From positions 1-64,000 of the forward strand of contig CBFGWL010000002.1 in assembly GCA_965652565.1 (NCBI GenBank): 64,000 nucleotides of DNA. Direction: 5' to 3'. The notes beneath the pieces are model-generated. The model was not told the DNA's origin and made no database searches. It was given only the letters and a program-made list of their open reading frames with translations. This document shows positions 8,974 to 22,141 of the stretch, piece by piece. Numbering within the stretch: position 1 is the first letter of the stretch; every line of letters starts with the position of its first letter. Origin of the DNA: RSA11 sp965652565 (GTDB taxonomy: Bacteria > Actinomycetota > Thermoleophilia > Solirubrobacterales > 70-9). The position numbers and the translations under genes are program-made.

Positions 8974-10047
8974 ATGGAGCCCCTCAAGGGATTGATCCTC
9001 TCGGGGGGCGCGGGCACGCGCCTGCGCCCGATCACGCACACGTCCGCCAAGCAGCTCGTGCCCGTGGCGAACAAGCCCGTGCTCTTCTACGGGATCGAGG
9101 CGCTCGTCGGCGCCGGCGTGACCGACATCGTCATCGTGATCGCCCCGGAGACCGGCGGCGAGATCCGCGAGGCGGTCGGCGACGGCTCGCGCTTCGGCGC
9201 GCGGGTCACCTACGTCGAGCAGGACGCGCCCAGGGGGCTCGCCCATGCCGTGCTCACCGCGGAGGACGCCCTCGGGCAGGGCCCCTTCATCATGTACCTC
9301 GGCGACAACCTCCTGCGCGACGGCGTCAGCGGGCTCGCCGATCGCTTCCGTGAGGGGGAGTCGGACGCGCTGATCCTGCTCACCAAGGTGCCCGACCCAT
9401 GGCATTACGGGGTCGCTGAGCTCGACGGCGAGCGCGTCGTGCGGCTCGTCGAGAAGCCCAAGGACCCGCCGTCGGACATGGCGCTCGTCGGCGTCTACCT
9501 CTTCGGCCCCGCGATCTTCGACGCGGCGCGCGCGATCGAGCCGTCCTGGCGCAATGAGCTCGAGATCACCGATGCGATCCAGCACCTGATCGACAAGGGC
9601 GCGCGCGTCGAGTCGCGCACGGTCACCGGCTGGTGGAAGGACACCGGCCAGCTCGCCGACATGCTCGAGGCGAACCGGCTCGTGCTCGAGGACCTCGAGC
9701 GCTCGATCGAGGGCGAGACGGAGAGCGCGCGCATCGAGGGGCGCGTCGCGGTGGCCCCGGGCGCGCGCATCGAGCGCTCGCTCGTACGCGGACCCGCCAT
9801 CATCGGTCCCGGCGCCGTGATCACCGATTCCTACATCGGCCCCTACACCTCGATCGACGCCGACGTGACCGTGGAGCACTCCGAGGTCCAGCACTCGATC
9901 CTGCTCGCCGGCGCGACCGTCTCGAACCTCGAGACACGCATGGAGGCGAGCCTGCTGGGCCGCAACGTGACGCTGCGTCGCGGCGAGCGGCGCCCGCGCA
10001 CGCTCAGCATGATCGTCGGCGACAACTCGGAGATCACGCTGCCATGA
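8974..10047 (+). CDS. rmlA: Glucose-1-phosphate thymidylyltransferase, long form
   Basis: 357 residues. The nucleotidyltransferase signature LSGGAGTRLRPITHTSAKQ is at the N-terminus, with YLGDN and the ELEITDAIQ and WWKDTG motifs later. A C-terminal left-handed beta-helix extension (repeats such as IEGRVAVAPGARIERS) marks the long subfamily. It makes dTDP-glucose from glucose-1-phosphate and dTTP, the first step of dTDP-rhamnose synthesis. Its stop overlaps rmlD (ATGA). No ribosome-binding site is evident; TATAGC at 8957-8962 could be a -10 box, which would give a very short leader. Confidence 0.93.
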   Translation: MEPLKGLILSGGAGTRLRPITHTSAKQLVPVANKPVLFYGIEALVGAGVTDIVIVIAPETGGEIREAVGDGSRFGARVTYVEQDAPRGLAHAVLTAEDALGQGPFIMYLGDNLLRDGVSGLADRFREGESDALILLTKVPDPWHYGVAELDGERVVRLVEKPKDPPSDMALVGVYLFGPAIFDAARAIEPSWRNELEITDAIQHLIDKGARVESRTVTGWWKDTGQLADMLEANRLVLEDLERSIEGETESARIEGRVAVAPGARIERSLVRGPAIIGPGAVITDSYIGPYTSIDADVTVEHSEVQHSILLAGATVSNLETRMEASLLGRNVTLRRGERRPRTLSMIVGDNSEITLP

Positions 10048-10889
10048 AGGTGATCGTCACGGGCGCCGGGGGGATGCTCGGCGGCGACGTCGTGAGTGAG
10101 CTCGTCGCCCGCGATCACGAGGTCTACGCCCTGGCGCGCGCCAACCTCGACATCACCGATCCCGCCGACGTCGAGGACGCGCTCGGCGAGATCGGGCCGG
10201 ACGTCGTCGTGAACTGCGCTGCCTGGACCGACGTGGACGGAGCGGAGGAGAACGAGCAGGCGGCGATGCAGGTGAACGACACGGGCGCCGCGCTCGTCGC
10301 GCGCGTCGCTCGCGACCGCGGCGCCTCGATCCTCCACGTCTCCAGCGACTACGTGTTCGACGGCAGCAAGCGCACGCCGTACGTGGAGTCCGATATGCCC
10401 GCCGCGCTCTCCGCGTACGGGCGCTCGAAGCAGGCGGGCGAGACCTCGGTGGCCGTCGCCAACCCGCGGCACTGGATCGTGCGCTCCTCGTGGCTCTACG
10501 GTGTGCGCGGCAAGAACTTCGTCGAGACGATGCTGCGCCTGGCGAACGAGCAGCCCGAGGTGCTCGTCGTCTCCGATCAGGTCGGCACGCCCACCTACAC
10601 CCGGCACCTCGCGCCGGCGCTCGCCGATCTGATCGAGGGCAAGCCGTACGGCATCTACCACGTGGCCGCTGCGGGCAGCTGTTCGTGGTTCGAGTTCGCG
10701 CAGGAGATCTTCGACCAGACCGGCACCGAGTGCCGGGTGATGGCCGCGACGACCGAGATGCTCGGCCGGCCCGCGCCGCGGCCCGCCTACTCGGTGCTCG
10801 GCACGGAGCGCGACGACGTCCCCGTCCTGCCCGAGTGGCGCGAGGGGTTGCGCGAGTACCTCGCCGAACGTGCGAGGGTTATGGCATGA
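10044..10889 (+). CDS. rmlD: dTDP-4-dehydrorhamnose reductase
   Basis: 281 residues of the extended short-chain dehydrogenase fold: GAGGMLGG nucleotide-binding loop, NCAAWTDVDGAE, SSDYVFDG, and the catalytic YGRSK. These are diagnostic for RmlD, which reduces dTDP-4-keto-rhamnose to dTDP-L-rhamnose. The ATG overlaps the rmlA stop and its own stop overlaps rmlB (ATGA in both cases), so translation is coupled. The gene order A-D-B-C places the last enzyme of the pathway second. Confidence 0.93.
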   Translation: MKVIVTGAGGMLGGDVVSELVARDHEVYALARANLDITDPADVEDALGEIGPDVVVNCAAWTDVDGAEENEQAAMQVNDTGAALVARVARDRGASILHVSSDYVFDGSKRTPYVESDMPAALSAYGRSKQAGETSVAVANPRHWIVRSSWLYGVRGKNFVETMLRLANEQPEVLVVSDQVGTPTYTRHLAPALADLIEGKPYGIYHVAAAGSCSWFEFAQEIFDQTGTECRVMAATTEMLGRPAPRPAYSVLGTERDDVPVLPEWREGLREYLAERARVMA

Positions 10890-11878
10890 GGATCTTGGTC
10901 ACCGGGGGCGCCGGGTTCATCGGCTCGGCCTACGTTCGCCATCGCTTGGAGAAGCACCCTGGCGACGAGGTGCGCGTGCTCGACAAGCTCACCTACGCGG
11001 GCCGGCGCGAGAACCTGGCGGGCCTCGAGCGTTGTGAGCTGATCGTCGGCGACATCGCCGACCGCGACGCCGTGAGCGCGGCCATCGAGGGCTGCGACGC
11101 GATCGTCAACTTCGCCGCCGAGTCGCACGTCGACCGCTCGATCGAGTCGCCCGGCGAGTTCATCCAAACCGACGTCTTCGGGACATTCGTCCTGCTCGAC
11201 GCCGCGCGCAACGCCGGCATCCGCCACCTGCAGGTCTCCACCGACGAGGTCTACGGGTCGATCGAGGAGGGCTCGTTCACCGAGAGCTCGCCGCTCGATC
11301 CCTCGTCGCCGTACTCCGCCGCGAAGGCCGGCGGCGATTTGCTCGTCTCGGCCTTCCAGCACACCTACGGGACCGAGTCGCTCATCGTGCGCGCCTCGAA
11401 CAACTACGGGCCGCGCCAGCACCCCGAGAAGCTCATTCCGCTGTGCATCCTGAACGCGCTCGCCGGTGATCCGCTGCCGATCTACGGCGACGGGCTGCAG
11501 GTGCGCAACTGGCTGTGGGTGGAGGACTTCGCCGCGGCGATCGACGTCGTGCTCGAGCGCGGCACGCCCGGCGAGGCCTACAACGTCGGCGGGCCCGACG
11601 AGCGCGCGAACATCGACGTGGTGCGGCGGATCCTCGAGCTCACCGGCCGCGACGAGTCGCTGATCACCTACGTCAAGGATCGCCCCGGTCACGACCGCCG
11701 CTACTCCCTCGCCTCGGACAAGACCGAGGCACTGGGCTGGCGCGCGCAGGTGGGCTTCGACGACGGCATCGAGCGCGCCGTCGCCTGGTATCGCGACAAC
11801 GAGGAGTGGTGGGGGCCGATCCGCTCCGGCGAGTACCGCGAGTACTACGAGCGCCAGTACGGCACCAAGCTCGCGTAG
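10886..11878 (+). CDS. rmlB: dTDP-glucose 4,6-dehydratase
   Basis: 330 residues: Rossmann loop GGAGFIGSAY, AESHVDRSI, STDEVYGS, the catalytic YSAAK, and RASNNYGPRQHPEK, which are hallmarks of RmlB. It dehydrates dTDP-glucose to dTDP-4-keto-6-deoxyglucose with a tightly bound NAD. It is the third gene of the rml operon, starting within the rmlD stop. No missing residues are apparent. Confidence 0.95.
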   Translation: MRILVTGGAGFIGSAYVRHRLEKHPGDEVRVLDKLTYAGRRENLAGLERCELIVGDIADRDAVSAAIEGCDAIVNFAAESHVDRSIESPGEFIQTDVFGTFVLLDAARNAGIRHLQVSTDEVYGSIEEGSFTESSPLDPSSPYSAAKAGGDLLVSAFQHTYGTESLIVRASNNYGPRQHPEKLIPLCILNALAGDPLPIYGDGLQVRNWLWVEDFAAAIDVVLERGTPGEAYNVGGPDERANIDVVRRILELTGRDESLITYVKDRPGHDRRYSLASDKTEALGWRAQVGFDDGIERAVAWYRDNEEWWGPIRSGEYREYYERQYGTKLA

Positions 11879-11885
11879 CTCCGTC

Positions 11886-12434
11886 ATGGCGCGCCGGCTC
11901 GAAACCGAGATTCCCGACCTCGCGCTGCTCGAGGTGGAGGCGTTCGGGGACGAGCGCGGCTTTCTGCTCGAGTCGTATCGCGAGGAGGAGTGGCGCGAGC
12001 TCGGGGTCGACGCGCGCTTCGTGCAGGAAAACCACTCGCGCTCGCGCCAGGGCATCCTGCGGGGCATCCACTTCCAGCTGCAGCCCGGCCAGGCGAAGCT
12101 CGTGCGCTGCGTGCGCGGCACGATCTGGGACGTCGCGGTGGACCTGCGGCGTGACTCGCCGACGTACCGGCGCTGGCAGGGCTTCGAGCTCTCCGACCAA
12201 AACCACCGTCAGCTCTACGTCCCGGTCGGCTTCGGGCACGGCTTCTGTGTGCTGAGCGAGCAGGCCGACGTCGCCTACAAGCTCTCGAGCTACTACGACC
12301 CCGAGCAGGAAGCCGGGATCCGCTGGGACGACCCGGACGTGGGGGTCGAGTGGCCGATCGCCGCCCCCCAGCTCTCCGAGCGCGACCGCACCGCACCCGC
12401 GCTCGCCGAGATCGCCGACACGCTGCCGTTCTGA
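11886..12434 (+). CDS. rmlC: dTDP-4-dehydrorhamnose 3,5-epimerase
   Basis: 182 residues, the usual size. The cupin epimerase motifs are present: RGFLLESY, QENHSRS, GILRGIHFQ with the catalytic His, and YVPVGFGHGF. It converts dTDP-4-keto-6-deoxyglucose to the rhamno configuration. It lies 7 nt after rmlB and completes the pathway. No glycosyltransferase or polymer-export gene follows, so this operon supplies the nucleotide sugar for assembly genes elsewhere. Confidence 0.94.
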   Translation: MARRLETEIPDLALLEVEAFGDERGFLLESYREEEWRELGVDARFVQENHSRSRQGILRGIHFQLQPGQAKLVRCVRGTIWDVAVDLRRDSPTYRRWQGFELSDQNHRQLYVPVGFGHGFCVLSEQADVAYKLSSYYDPEQEAGIRWDDPDVGVEWPIAAPQLSERDRTAPALAEIADTLPF

Positions 12435-12486
12435 GCCCGGCCGCCGCGCGCCGGGGTATGCGGAGGGGAACCTGCGCACCGCGCTG

Positions 12487-12512
12487 AGGCGGCTGGTAAA
12501 CATTTGCCGCCT
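12487..12512 (+). promoter_or_regulatory. Hairpin in the 5' leader of the membrane-protein/PrsW operon
   Basis: A perfect 7-bp stem (AGGCGGC at 12487-12493 with GCCGCCT at 12506-12512) with an AT-rich 12-nt loop lies 17 nt before the GTG at 12530. The flanks hold GGGGAACC (12465-12472) and GGGGGAATC (12521-12529). It could be the rml terminator region or a leader element affecting access to the purine-rich start region. There is no U-tract, so intrinsic termination is unlikely. Confidence 0.35.
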
Positions 12513-12529
12513 CAAGCACCGGGGGAATC

Positions 12530-13144
12530 GTGCGCCCGCCAGTCGAACAGCGGATCCTTGGACTGGACAAGCGGACGTTCGTCCCTGCATTCGTCGTGCT
12601 CGGGATCGCCCTGCTGTGGGCGGTCGTGATGCCGCTCGTGGACCGCTCCGTCGCGTACGACGACCCGGTCGAGGCCGGCGACGTGATGGTCCTCGCGCAG
12701 GGGATTACGTTCAGGCCCGCCCAGGGGTGGAACGTCGAGAGCGGACTGCGGGCCAGCGATTCGACTCGCTCGGGTGCTCCTGGGGGCGCGGCGCACCTCT
12801 CGTACCGAGGGGTCTCCTTCCGAATCGTCCCCGGCCCGTTCTCGGGCGAGCCCGAGGAGCTGCTCGGCCAGATCGACAAGGTGAGCTCGGCCAGCGCCCA
12901 GAGTGAGGCGCTCACGATCGGCACGGACCACGAGACGATCGCCACGGAGCAGGGTGAGCAGGGCGTCGTCGCGTCCTACGCGGGGACGAACCGAAGCGGC
13001 GTGATCGCGGCCTTCGTCCTGAACGGCACGGGCCTCGCGATCACCGCGGTCGGGCCCGAGAGCTCGATGCGCCAGGCCCTCGACGACATCGCGGGGATGA
13101 TCGCGAGCGTCCAGGTCGACTCGGATGGGGGTGAGGGGAGTTGA
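12530..13144 (+). CDS. Single-pass membrane protein of unknown function
   Basis: 204 residues. One N-terminal transmembrane helix (about residues 17-37; FVPAFVVLGIALLWAVVMPL) is followed by an extracytoplasmic domain rich in Gly, Ser and acidic residues (for example FRPAQGWNVESG, VSFRIVPGPF). I do not recognise the domain. The start is GTG 12530. The stop overlaps the TTG of the PrsW-like protease gene (TTGA), so the two are translationally coupled. This suggests the exported domain is a partner, substrate or signal input for the protease. Confidence 0.6.
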   Translation: MRPPVEQRILGLDKRTFVPAFVVLGIALLWAVVMPLVDRSVAYDDPVEAGDVMVLAQGITFRPAQGWNVESGLRASDSTRSGAPGGAAHLSYRGVSFRIVPGPFSGEPEELLGQIDKVSSASAQSEALTIGTDHETIATEQGEQGVVASYAGTNRSGVIAAFVLNGTGLAITAVGPESSMRQALDDIAGMIASVQVDSDGGEGS

Positions 13145-14316
13145 GCACCGAGGCGGCAGCCGTCCCCGAGGCGATGCTCGAGCGGCGCCGTGAGGCCGTC
13201 GAGGCCTCCGGCTGGGGCCGGCGTTTTCGCCTGGTGCAGCCCCACAACCTGTGCTTCTGGGTGTACATCGCGCTCGTCGGGATCGGGCTGGCCGAGTTCA
13301 CGCAGCTCGCGCGGCGCTACACGGACTTCCTCGCGCCGGCGTTCATCAGCGCGCTCGTCCTGTTCGCCTTCTACGGGCTAATCATCTTCGCCGCCCTGCG
13401 AGCCATGGACCGCTACGCGCGCAAGCCGCTTGGGCTCGTGCTGGCCGCGTTCGCGTGGGGCGCCTCCGCCGCCGTCTACGCCATCGCCATCCACGGCAAC
13501 GACGCGAACATCGCGCTCATGGCGAAGCTCTTCGGGCAGCCGTTCGCCGCCGACTGGGGCGCCGCGATCTCGGCCCCGCTGGTGGAGGAGACCGCGAAGG
13601 GCGCCGGCTTTCTGCTGCTGTTGGCGCTGGCGCCGCTACTCATCCGCTCGCTGTACGACGCGATCTTCGTGGGCGCCTTCATCGGGCTGGGCTTCCAGAT
13701 CCTCGAGGACATCCAGTACGGGATCAACGGCGCGATCGCGAACTTCGGCGCCGACCAGTTTGCGGCCGTGCTCGGCACGTTCGCGCTCCGTGGCGCGACC
13801 GGCATCGCCTCGCACGCGCTGTACACGGCGGTCTTCTGCGCGGGCCTCGTCTACCTGATCGGCACGCCTGTGCAAAAGCGCCGCGCCGGGCTGGGGGTCC
13901 TGCTGATGCTCGCGGCGATGGTCGCCCACGGCGCCTGGGACGGCGCCGCGGCGATCGGCGACGGCGGCGTCGGCGCCACGTTCGCGACGCTCGCAGCGGC
14001 GCTGATCGGCTGGGGCGCCCTGATCGCCGTCGTGCGCCGCAGCGGGGGACCCGAGCGTGGCTGGATGCGCGCGATCCTCGATCCCGAGGTCGCCGCCGGC
14101 ACGATCACCAAGGATGAGCTCGACGCGCTCGTCGCCAAGCGCAAGGAGCGCAAGCGCTACGTCCGCGGCGCCGGCGGCCACCGCGACCGCAAACGCGCCA
14201 AGCATCTGCTCGCCGCCGCGCGCGATCTGGCCCACGAGCTCGCCGCGTCGGGCGGCGCCGACTCAGCGGGCGTGGCGCACGCGCGGGCCGAGATCGAGCG
14301 GCTGCGCAGCGCCTAG
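13141..14316 (+). CDS. PrsW-family intramembrane protease
   Basis: 391 residues with about eight hydrophobic segments between residues 35 and 300. The family motifs are in order: SAPLVEETAKG with the paired glutamates at 149-150, FQILEDIQYG, SHALYTAVFC and AHGAWDG. PrsW-type enzymes cleave membrane substrates such as anti-sigma factors in signalling. A charged, helical C-terminal tail (about 310-391) is cytoplasmic by the positive-inside rule. The start is TTG 13141 inside the preceding gene's stop. It converges on the next gene with a 4-nt overlap. The substrate is unknown; the upstream single-pass protein is the obvious candidate. Confidence 0.8.
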   Translation: MSTEAAAVPEAMLERRREAVEASGWGRRFRLVQPHNLCFWVYIALVGIGLAEFTQLARRYTDFLAPAFISALVLFAFYGLIIFAALRAMDRYARKPLGLVLAAFAWGASAAVYAIAIHGNDANIALMAKLFGQPFAADWGAAISAPLVEETAKGAGFLLLLALAPLLIRSLYDAIFVGAFIGLGFQILEDIQYGINGAIANFGADQFAAVLGTFALRGATGIASHALYTAVFCAGLVYLIGTPVQKRRAGLGVLLMLAAMVAHGAWDGAAAIGDGGVGATFATLAAALIGWGALIAVVRRSGGPERGWMRAILDPEVAAGTITKDELDALVAKRKERKRYVRGAGGHRDRKRAKHLLAAARDLAHELAASGGADSAGVAHARAEIERLRSA

Positions 14317-14762
14317 GCCGGGCGACCGGGCGGCTGGGCGTCGCGGATCTCGAAGGGCTCGCTCGCGATCGGCGTGCCCTGTGCCTCGAGCGTCCACTCG
14401 TACTTGGCCTGCGGCAGCCGCAGGTTGTTCACGTTCATCGTGAGCGGCACTCCGAAGCTCATCCCCGGAGTCGCGCCGGCGGGGCGCCCGACCTCGACGT
14501 GGCCGCGGATGACGACGGGGCGCTCGCCCGCCTCCACCGGGTTGCCGTCCTGATCGCGCAGCCGCGCGACGACCTCGATGCGCTCGTTGGCGCGCGACCA
14601 GGGGATCGTGAGGCGGATCGCCAGCGAGATGTTGATCGCCGAGCCCGGCACGCGCGCGATGCGCTGCAGGCCGCCGCCGAGGATGTAGAGCTTGCCGCCG
14701 ACGCTCTGCGCTGAATCGCAGAGCAAAAGCGTGGCGCGGATCTCGTTCGGGGAGCCCTCCAT
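14313..14762 (-). CDS. Small conserved beta-rich protein (resembles DUF6941)
   Basis: 149 residues, no signal peptide or membrane segment. The N-terminus ATLLLCDSAQSVGGKLYILGG and the C-terminal EWTLEAQGTPIASEPFEI look like the small actinobacterial family annotated DUF6941; I recognise this only by resemblance. Predicted to be mostly beta-strand. It is divergent from lhr (85 nt apart) and its 3' end overlaps the PrsW-like gene by 4 nt. Function unknown. Confidence 0.6.
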   Translation of the reverse strand: MEGSPNEIRATLLLCDSAQSVGGKLYILGGGLQRIARVPGSAINISLAIRLTIPWSRANERIEVVARLRDQDGNPVEAGERPVVIRGHVEVGRPAGATPGMSFGVPLTMNVNNLRLPQAKYEWTLEAQGTPIASEPFEIRDAQPPGRPA

Positions 14763-14847
14763 CGAGCACCCGACGGTAGCGAGTCACCCCACGCGACGCG
14801 CGCAGGCCGGCCCATTTGTGCGGGGGCGTAGACTCGATCGGTTGACC

Positions 14848-19437
<4,590 letters not shown>

Positions 19438-19545
19438 GACTCCGCCCGCCCTATACACGGACCGGCTGACGGGTTACTCTTGCGCGGCTTCGCGTCGCCA
19501 GGGGCCGGCGCGGGCACCCACCGACCATCTAGGGAAGGGCACCCC

Positions 19546-20208
19546 ATGAAGAGGACGATCACCGCGCTGACCGCGTTGGCGGCCGCGCTGGCGTTGGTTG
19601 CGACGGCGCAGGCCGCGCCCGTGAAGAACGGCAACTTCGAGCGCGGGAACCTGCGCGGCTGGCAGAAGAACTTCTACCCGAACGCCAAGTGTGGCTACTG
19701 GGACGTCTACAGGGGCGAATGGCAGCCCCCCGGCATCCCGGTCCGCGGTGACATCGGGGAGCCCGAGATCCCGCGGCCGCCGCAGGGCAAGTGGGCGGCG
19801 GTCGCGTTCCAGCCGACGTGCCCCAGCGCCCAGATCCTCTCGCAGGTCGTGAAGCTCAAGAAGAAGCAGAAGCACAGGCTCAGCTTCCGCCTCGCGTACG
19901 ACAACCTGGATGAAGACTTCTTCACCCCGGACACGTTCGCCCTCGGGCCGGCTGCGAATCAGCAGGTGCGGGTCGACGTGATGAAGGCGAAGGCGCCGAT
20001 CCGCTCGTTCAGGCCCAACCACATCCTCAAGCGCGTCTTCCGCACGAACCGCGGCGACCGCCGGGTGCGCTCATACCGCAGGGTCACCGCGAACCTGAAC
20101 AGGTTCGCGGGTAAGAAGGTGAAGCTGCGCTTCGCCGTGGCCGTGAATCAAAACCCGATCGTCGTCGGCCTGGACGCGGTGAAGATCAAGTCGAAGAAGA
20201 AGCGCTAG
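19546..20208 (+). CDS. Secreted beta-rich protein with a basic C-terminal tail
   Basis: 220 residues: signal peptide ALTALAAALALVATAQAAP, then NGNFERGNLRGWQK, a start typical of carbohydrate-binding-like jelly-roll domains (N-G-x-F-E-x-G-x-x-x-G-W). The protein becomes increasingly basic and ends KIKSKKKR. Two cysteines (KCGYW, PTCPS) may form a disulphide. An AGGGAAGGG ribosome-binding site precedes the ATG. Probably a surface or extracellular binding protein; no enzyme motif is visible. Confidence 0.7.
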   Translation: MKRTITALTALAAALALVATAQAAPVKNGNFERGNLRGWQKNFYPNAKCGYWDVYRGEWQPPGIPVRGDIGEPEIPRPPQGKWAAVAFQPTCPSAQILSQVVKLKKKQKHRLSFRLAYDNLDEDFFTPDTFALGPAANQQVRVDVMKAKAPIRSFRPNHILKRVFRTNRGDRRVRSYRRVTANLNRFAGKKVKLRFAVAVNQNPIVVGLDAVKIKSKKKR

Positions 20209-20211
20209 GGC

Positions 20212-20415
20212 TCAGCGCTCATCCGCGAAGCGCATGCCGTGCTCGGCCAACGCGCTCCGCAGCCGGCGGAGCGCGTTGGGCCCGATGCCGTGCAGCTCCG
20301 CGATGCGAGCCTCCGGCACCGCCGCCAGGTCCGCGAGGGTGCGGTAGCCCGCGCCGGTCAGCGCCCGTTGCGCGGGCCGGGCGAGTCTGTCCATAGGAAT
20401 CGGTCGATCGGTCAT
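20212..20415 (-). CDS. Small helix-hairpin-helix protein
   Basis: 67 residues. From RALTGAGYRTLADLAAV to ELHGIGPNALRRLRSAL it reads as a tandem HhH of the RNA-polymerase-alpha-CTD/PolX kind, with the hairpin G-I-G contacting DNA backbone. The start MTDRPIP matches the N-terminus I recall for such small actinobacterial proteins, so I prefer 20415 over an upstream ATG at 20448. It converges with the secreted protein gene, 3 nt apart. Likely a non-specific DNA-binding accessory protein; the partner is unknown. Confidence 0.7.
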   Translation of the reverse strand: MTDRPIPMDRLARPAQRALTGAGYRTLADLAAVPEARIAELHGIGPNALRRLRSALAEHGMRFADER

Positions 20416-20580
20416 ACCGGTTGGACCCCGGCAGGGCGGCGAACTCATCGCTCCGCGGCCTGAGCATCCTCCGTGCTCCTCGCGGCGGCCGAGATATCGC
20501 GCGAAGCCGGGCGCCCGCTGGTTCCTTCACACAGGCGGAAGGCTTCGGACGTTCAGCGCTTGGGCCGCTACCGTCGCTCC

Positions 20581-21363
20581 ATGGCCGAGGGCGACACGAT
20601 CCACCGCAACGCGCGCCGGCTCGCCGCCGCCCTCGGCGAGGCGCCCCTCACGCGCGCGGAGGCGCCGAGCCCCCGCAGCTCGCTGCGCGCGCAGCCCCAG
20701 CGTCTCTCGGCGCTCGTCGGGCGCCGGCTCGAGCGCGCCGACGCGCACGGCAAGCACCTGTTCCTGCGCTTCGAGGGTGATCTGGTCCTGCACAGCCATC
20801 AGGGGATGAACGGCTCGTGGCACACCTACCGGCCCGGCGAGCGCTGGCGGAAGGCGCGGGGTGCGGCCTGGGCGCTGCTCGTCACCGAGCGCGTCGAGGC
20901 GGTGGAGTTCAACGGCACGCGGCTCGCGATCCGCACGCCGGGTGAGCTGCGTCTCGACCCGCGGCTGCGCGCGCTCGGTCCCGACATCCTGGCGCCGGAG
21001 TTCGACGCCGCGGCCGGTGTCGAGGCGCTGCGGCGCCGGGCGGCGCAGGCGGCGACGCTCGGCGACGCCCTGCTCGACCAGACGGTGATCGCCGGGATCG
21101 GGAACATCTTCAAGTCGGAGGGGTGCTGGGAGGCGCGCCTCGATCCCTGGCGGCGCCTGGGCGAGCTAGGCGACGACGAGCTCGCGGCCGTGAGCGACGC
21201 GACGCGCGAGCTGATGCGCTCAGCCGTCGAGGTCGGCCGCGCACCCAAGCGTGTCTACAAGCGCACCGGCGAGCCGTGCCCGCGCTGCGGCGCGCGCATC
21301 CGCTCCCGCGGGCAGGGGGACGCCAACCGCACCACGTACTGGTGCCCCCGCTGTCAGACCTGA
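20581..21363 (+). CDS. nei: Fpg/Nei-family DNA glycosylase with Ala instead of the catalytic Pro
   Basis: 260 residues, closest in pattern to mycobacterial Nei2. Family features present: E3, a beta-hairpin Lys (HGKHLFLRF), IGNIFKSE in the H2TH region, and a C-terminal zinc finger (CPRCG, then YWCPRCQ). The N-terminus reads Met-Ala-Glu-Gly-Asp, whereas the family has Met-Pro-Glu and uses the Pro amine as nucleophile for base excision and strand cleavage. The Ala codon is GCC, one base from CCC. There is no upstream in-frame start that would supply a Pro. After Met removal an Ala amine would be exposed; whether it works is unknown. It would act on oxidised pyrimidines if active. Confidence 0.88.
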   Translation: MAEGDTIHRNARRLAAALGEAPLTRAEAPSPRSSLRAQPQRLSALVGRRLERADAHGKHLFLRFEGDLVLHSHQGMNGSWHTYRPGERWRKARGAAWALLVTERVEAVEFNGTRLAIRTPGELRLDPRLRALGPDILAPEFDAAAGVEALRRRAAQAATLGDALLDQTVIAGIGNIFKSEGCWEARLDPWRRLGELGDDELAAVSDATRELMRSAVEVGRAPKRVYKRTGEPCPRCGARIRSRGQGDANRTTYWCPRCQT

Positions 21364-21457
21364 CAGGCGCTCGACCTTCCTCGTCTCTGCGACCGGAAGC
21401 CTCGATCACGTGCGGGTGAGCGCGGGCGCCCGCCATAATCGCCCTGCCGAGGAGAGC

Positions 21458-22141
21458 ATGGATTCCCCAAACGCAGAGCTGCTCACGCGAGTGCCGCTCT
21501 TCGCCGACCTCTCGCAGGACGAGCTTGAGCGCATCGCCGCGGTCGCGGTGCCGCGGGCGTTCCCGCGCGGCGTGCGCGTCTTCCACGAGGGCGACCAGTC
21601 CGACGCCTGCTACATCGTTCGCTCGGGCGATCTGCGGGTCACGCGCGAACACTCCGACGGGCGCGCGATCGCACTGGCGACCCTCGGCCCCGGCGACTTC
21701 TTCGGCGAGCTCGCCATGCTCGACGGCGGGACCCGCTCGGCGAGCGTCGAGACACTCTCCGACGTCGAGCTCCTCGCGCTGCCCGCAGCGGACATGCGCC
21801 GCGTGATCGCCGAGCACGGCGACATCGCCGCCAAGCTGATCGTCGCGATCACCCGGCGGCTGCGCGAGACGAACGAGCGCGTGTCCCGGCAGTCGTTTCA
21901 GACGGTGCCGAGCCGCGTCGCTGGGGTGCTGATGCAGCTGATCGCGGAGGAGACGATCCCGGAGGATCGCGAGGGCATCACGGTGCGCATGACGCAGGCC
22001 GACCTCGCCCAGCTCGCCGGGACCTCGCGCGAGAGCGTGAGCCGCTTCCTCGCGACGCTTGAGCGTGCCGGCGTGGTGGCGGTCGGGCGCGGGCGGGTAA
22101 CGGTGCTGCAGCCCCGCCGTTTACGCGCCTACGTCTTTTGA
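21458..22141 (+). CDS. CRP/FNR-family transcriptional regulator
   Basis: 227 residues. A cyclic-nucleotide-binding domain (about 10-125; LGPGDFFGELAMLDGGTRSASV, with the FGEL and R-S-A-S phosphate-binding cassette) is followed by a winged-HTH (MTQADLAQLAGTSRESVSRFL). The conserved G-E-L and R-(S)-A-S residues suggest it can bind cAMP or a related nucleotide. There is no Fe-S cysteine cluster. GAGGAGA precedes the ATG at 21458. The stop overlaps the pcm start. Confidence 0.87.
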   Translation: MDSPNAELLTRVPLFADLSQDELERIAAVAVPRAFPRGVRVFHEGDQSDACYIVRSGDLRVTREHSDGRAIALATLGPGDFFGELAMLDGGTRSASVETLSDVELLALPAADMRRVIAEHGDIAAKLIVAITRRLRETNERVSRQSFQTVPSRVAGVLMQLIAEETIPEDREGITVRMTQADLAQLAGTSRESVSRFLATLERAGVVAVGRGRVTVLQPRRLRAYVF

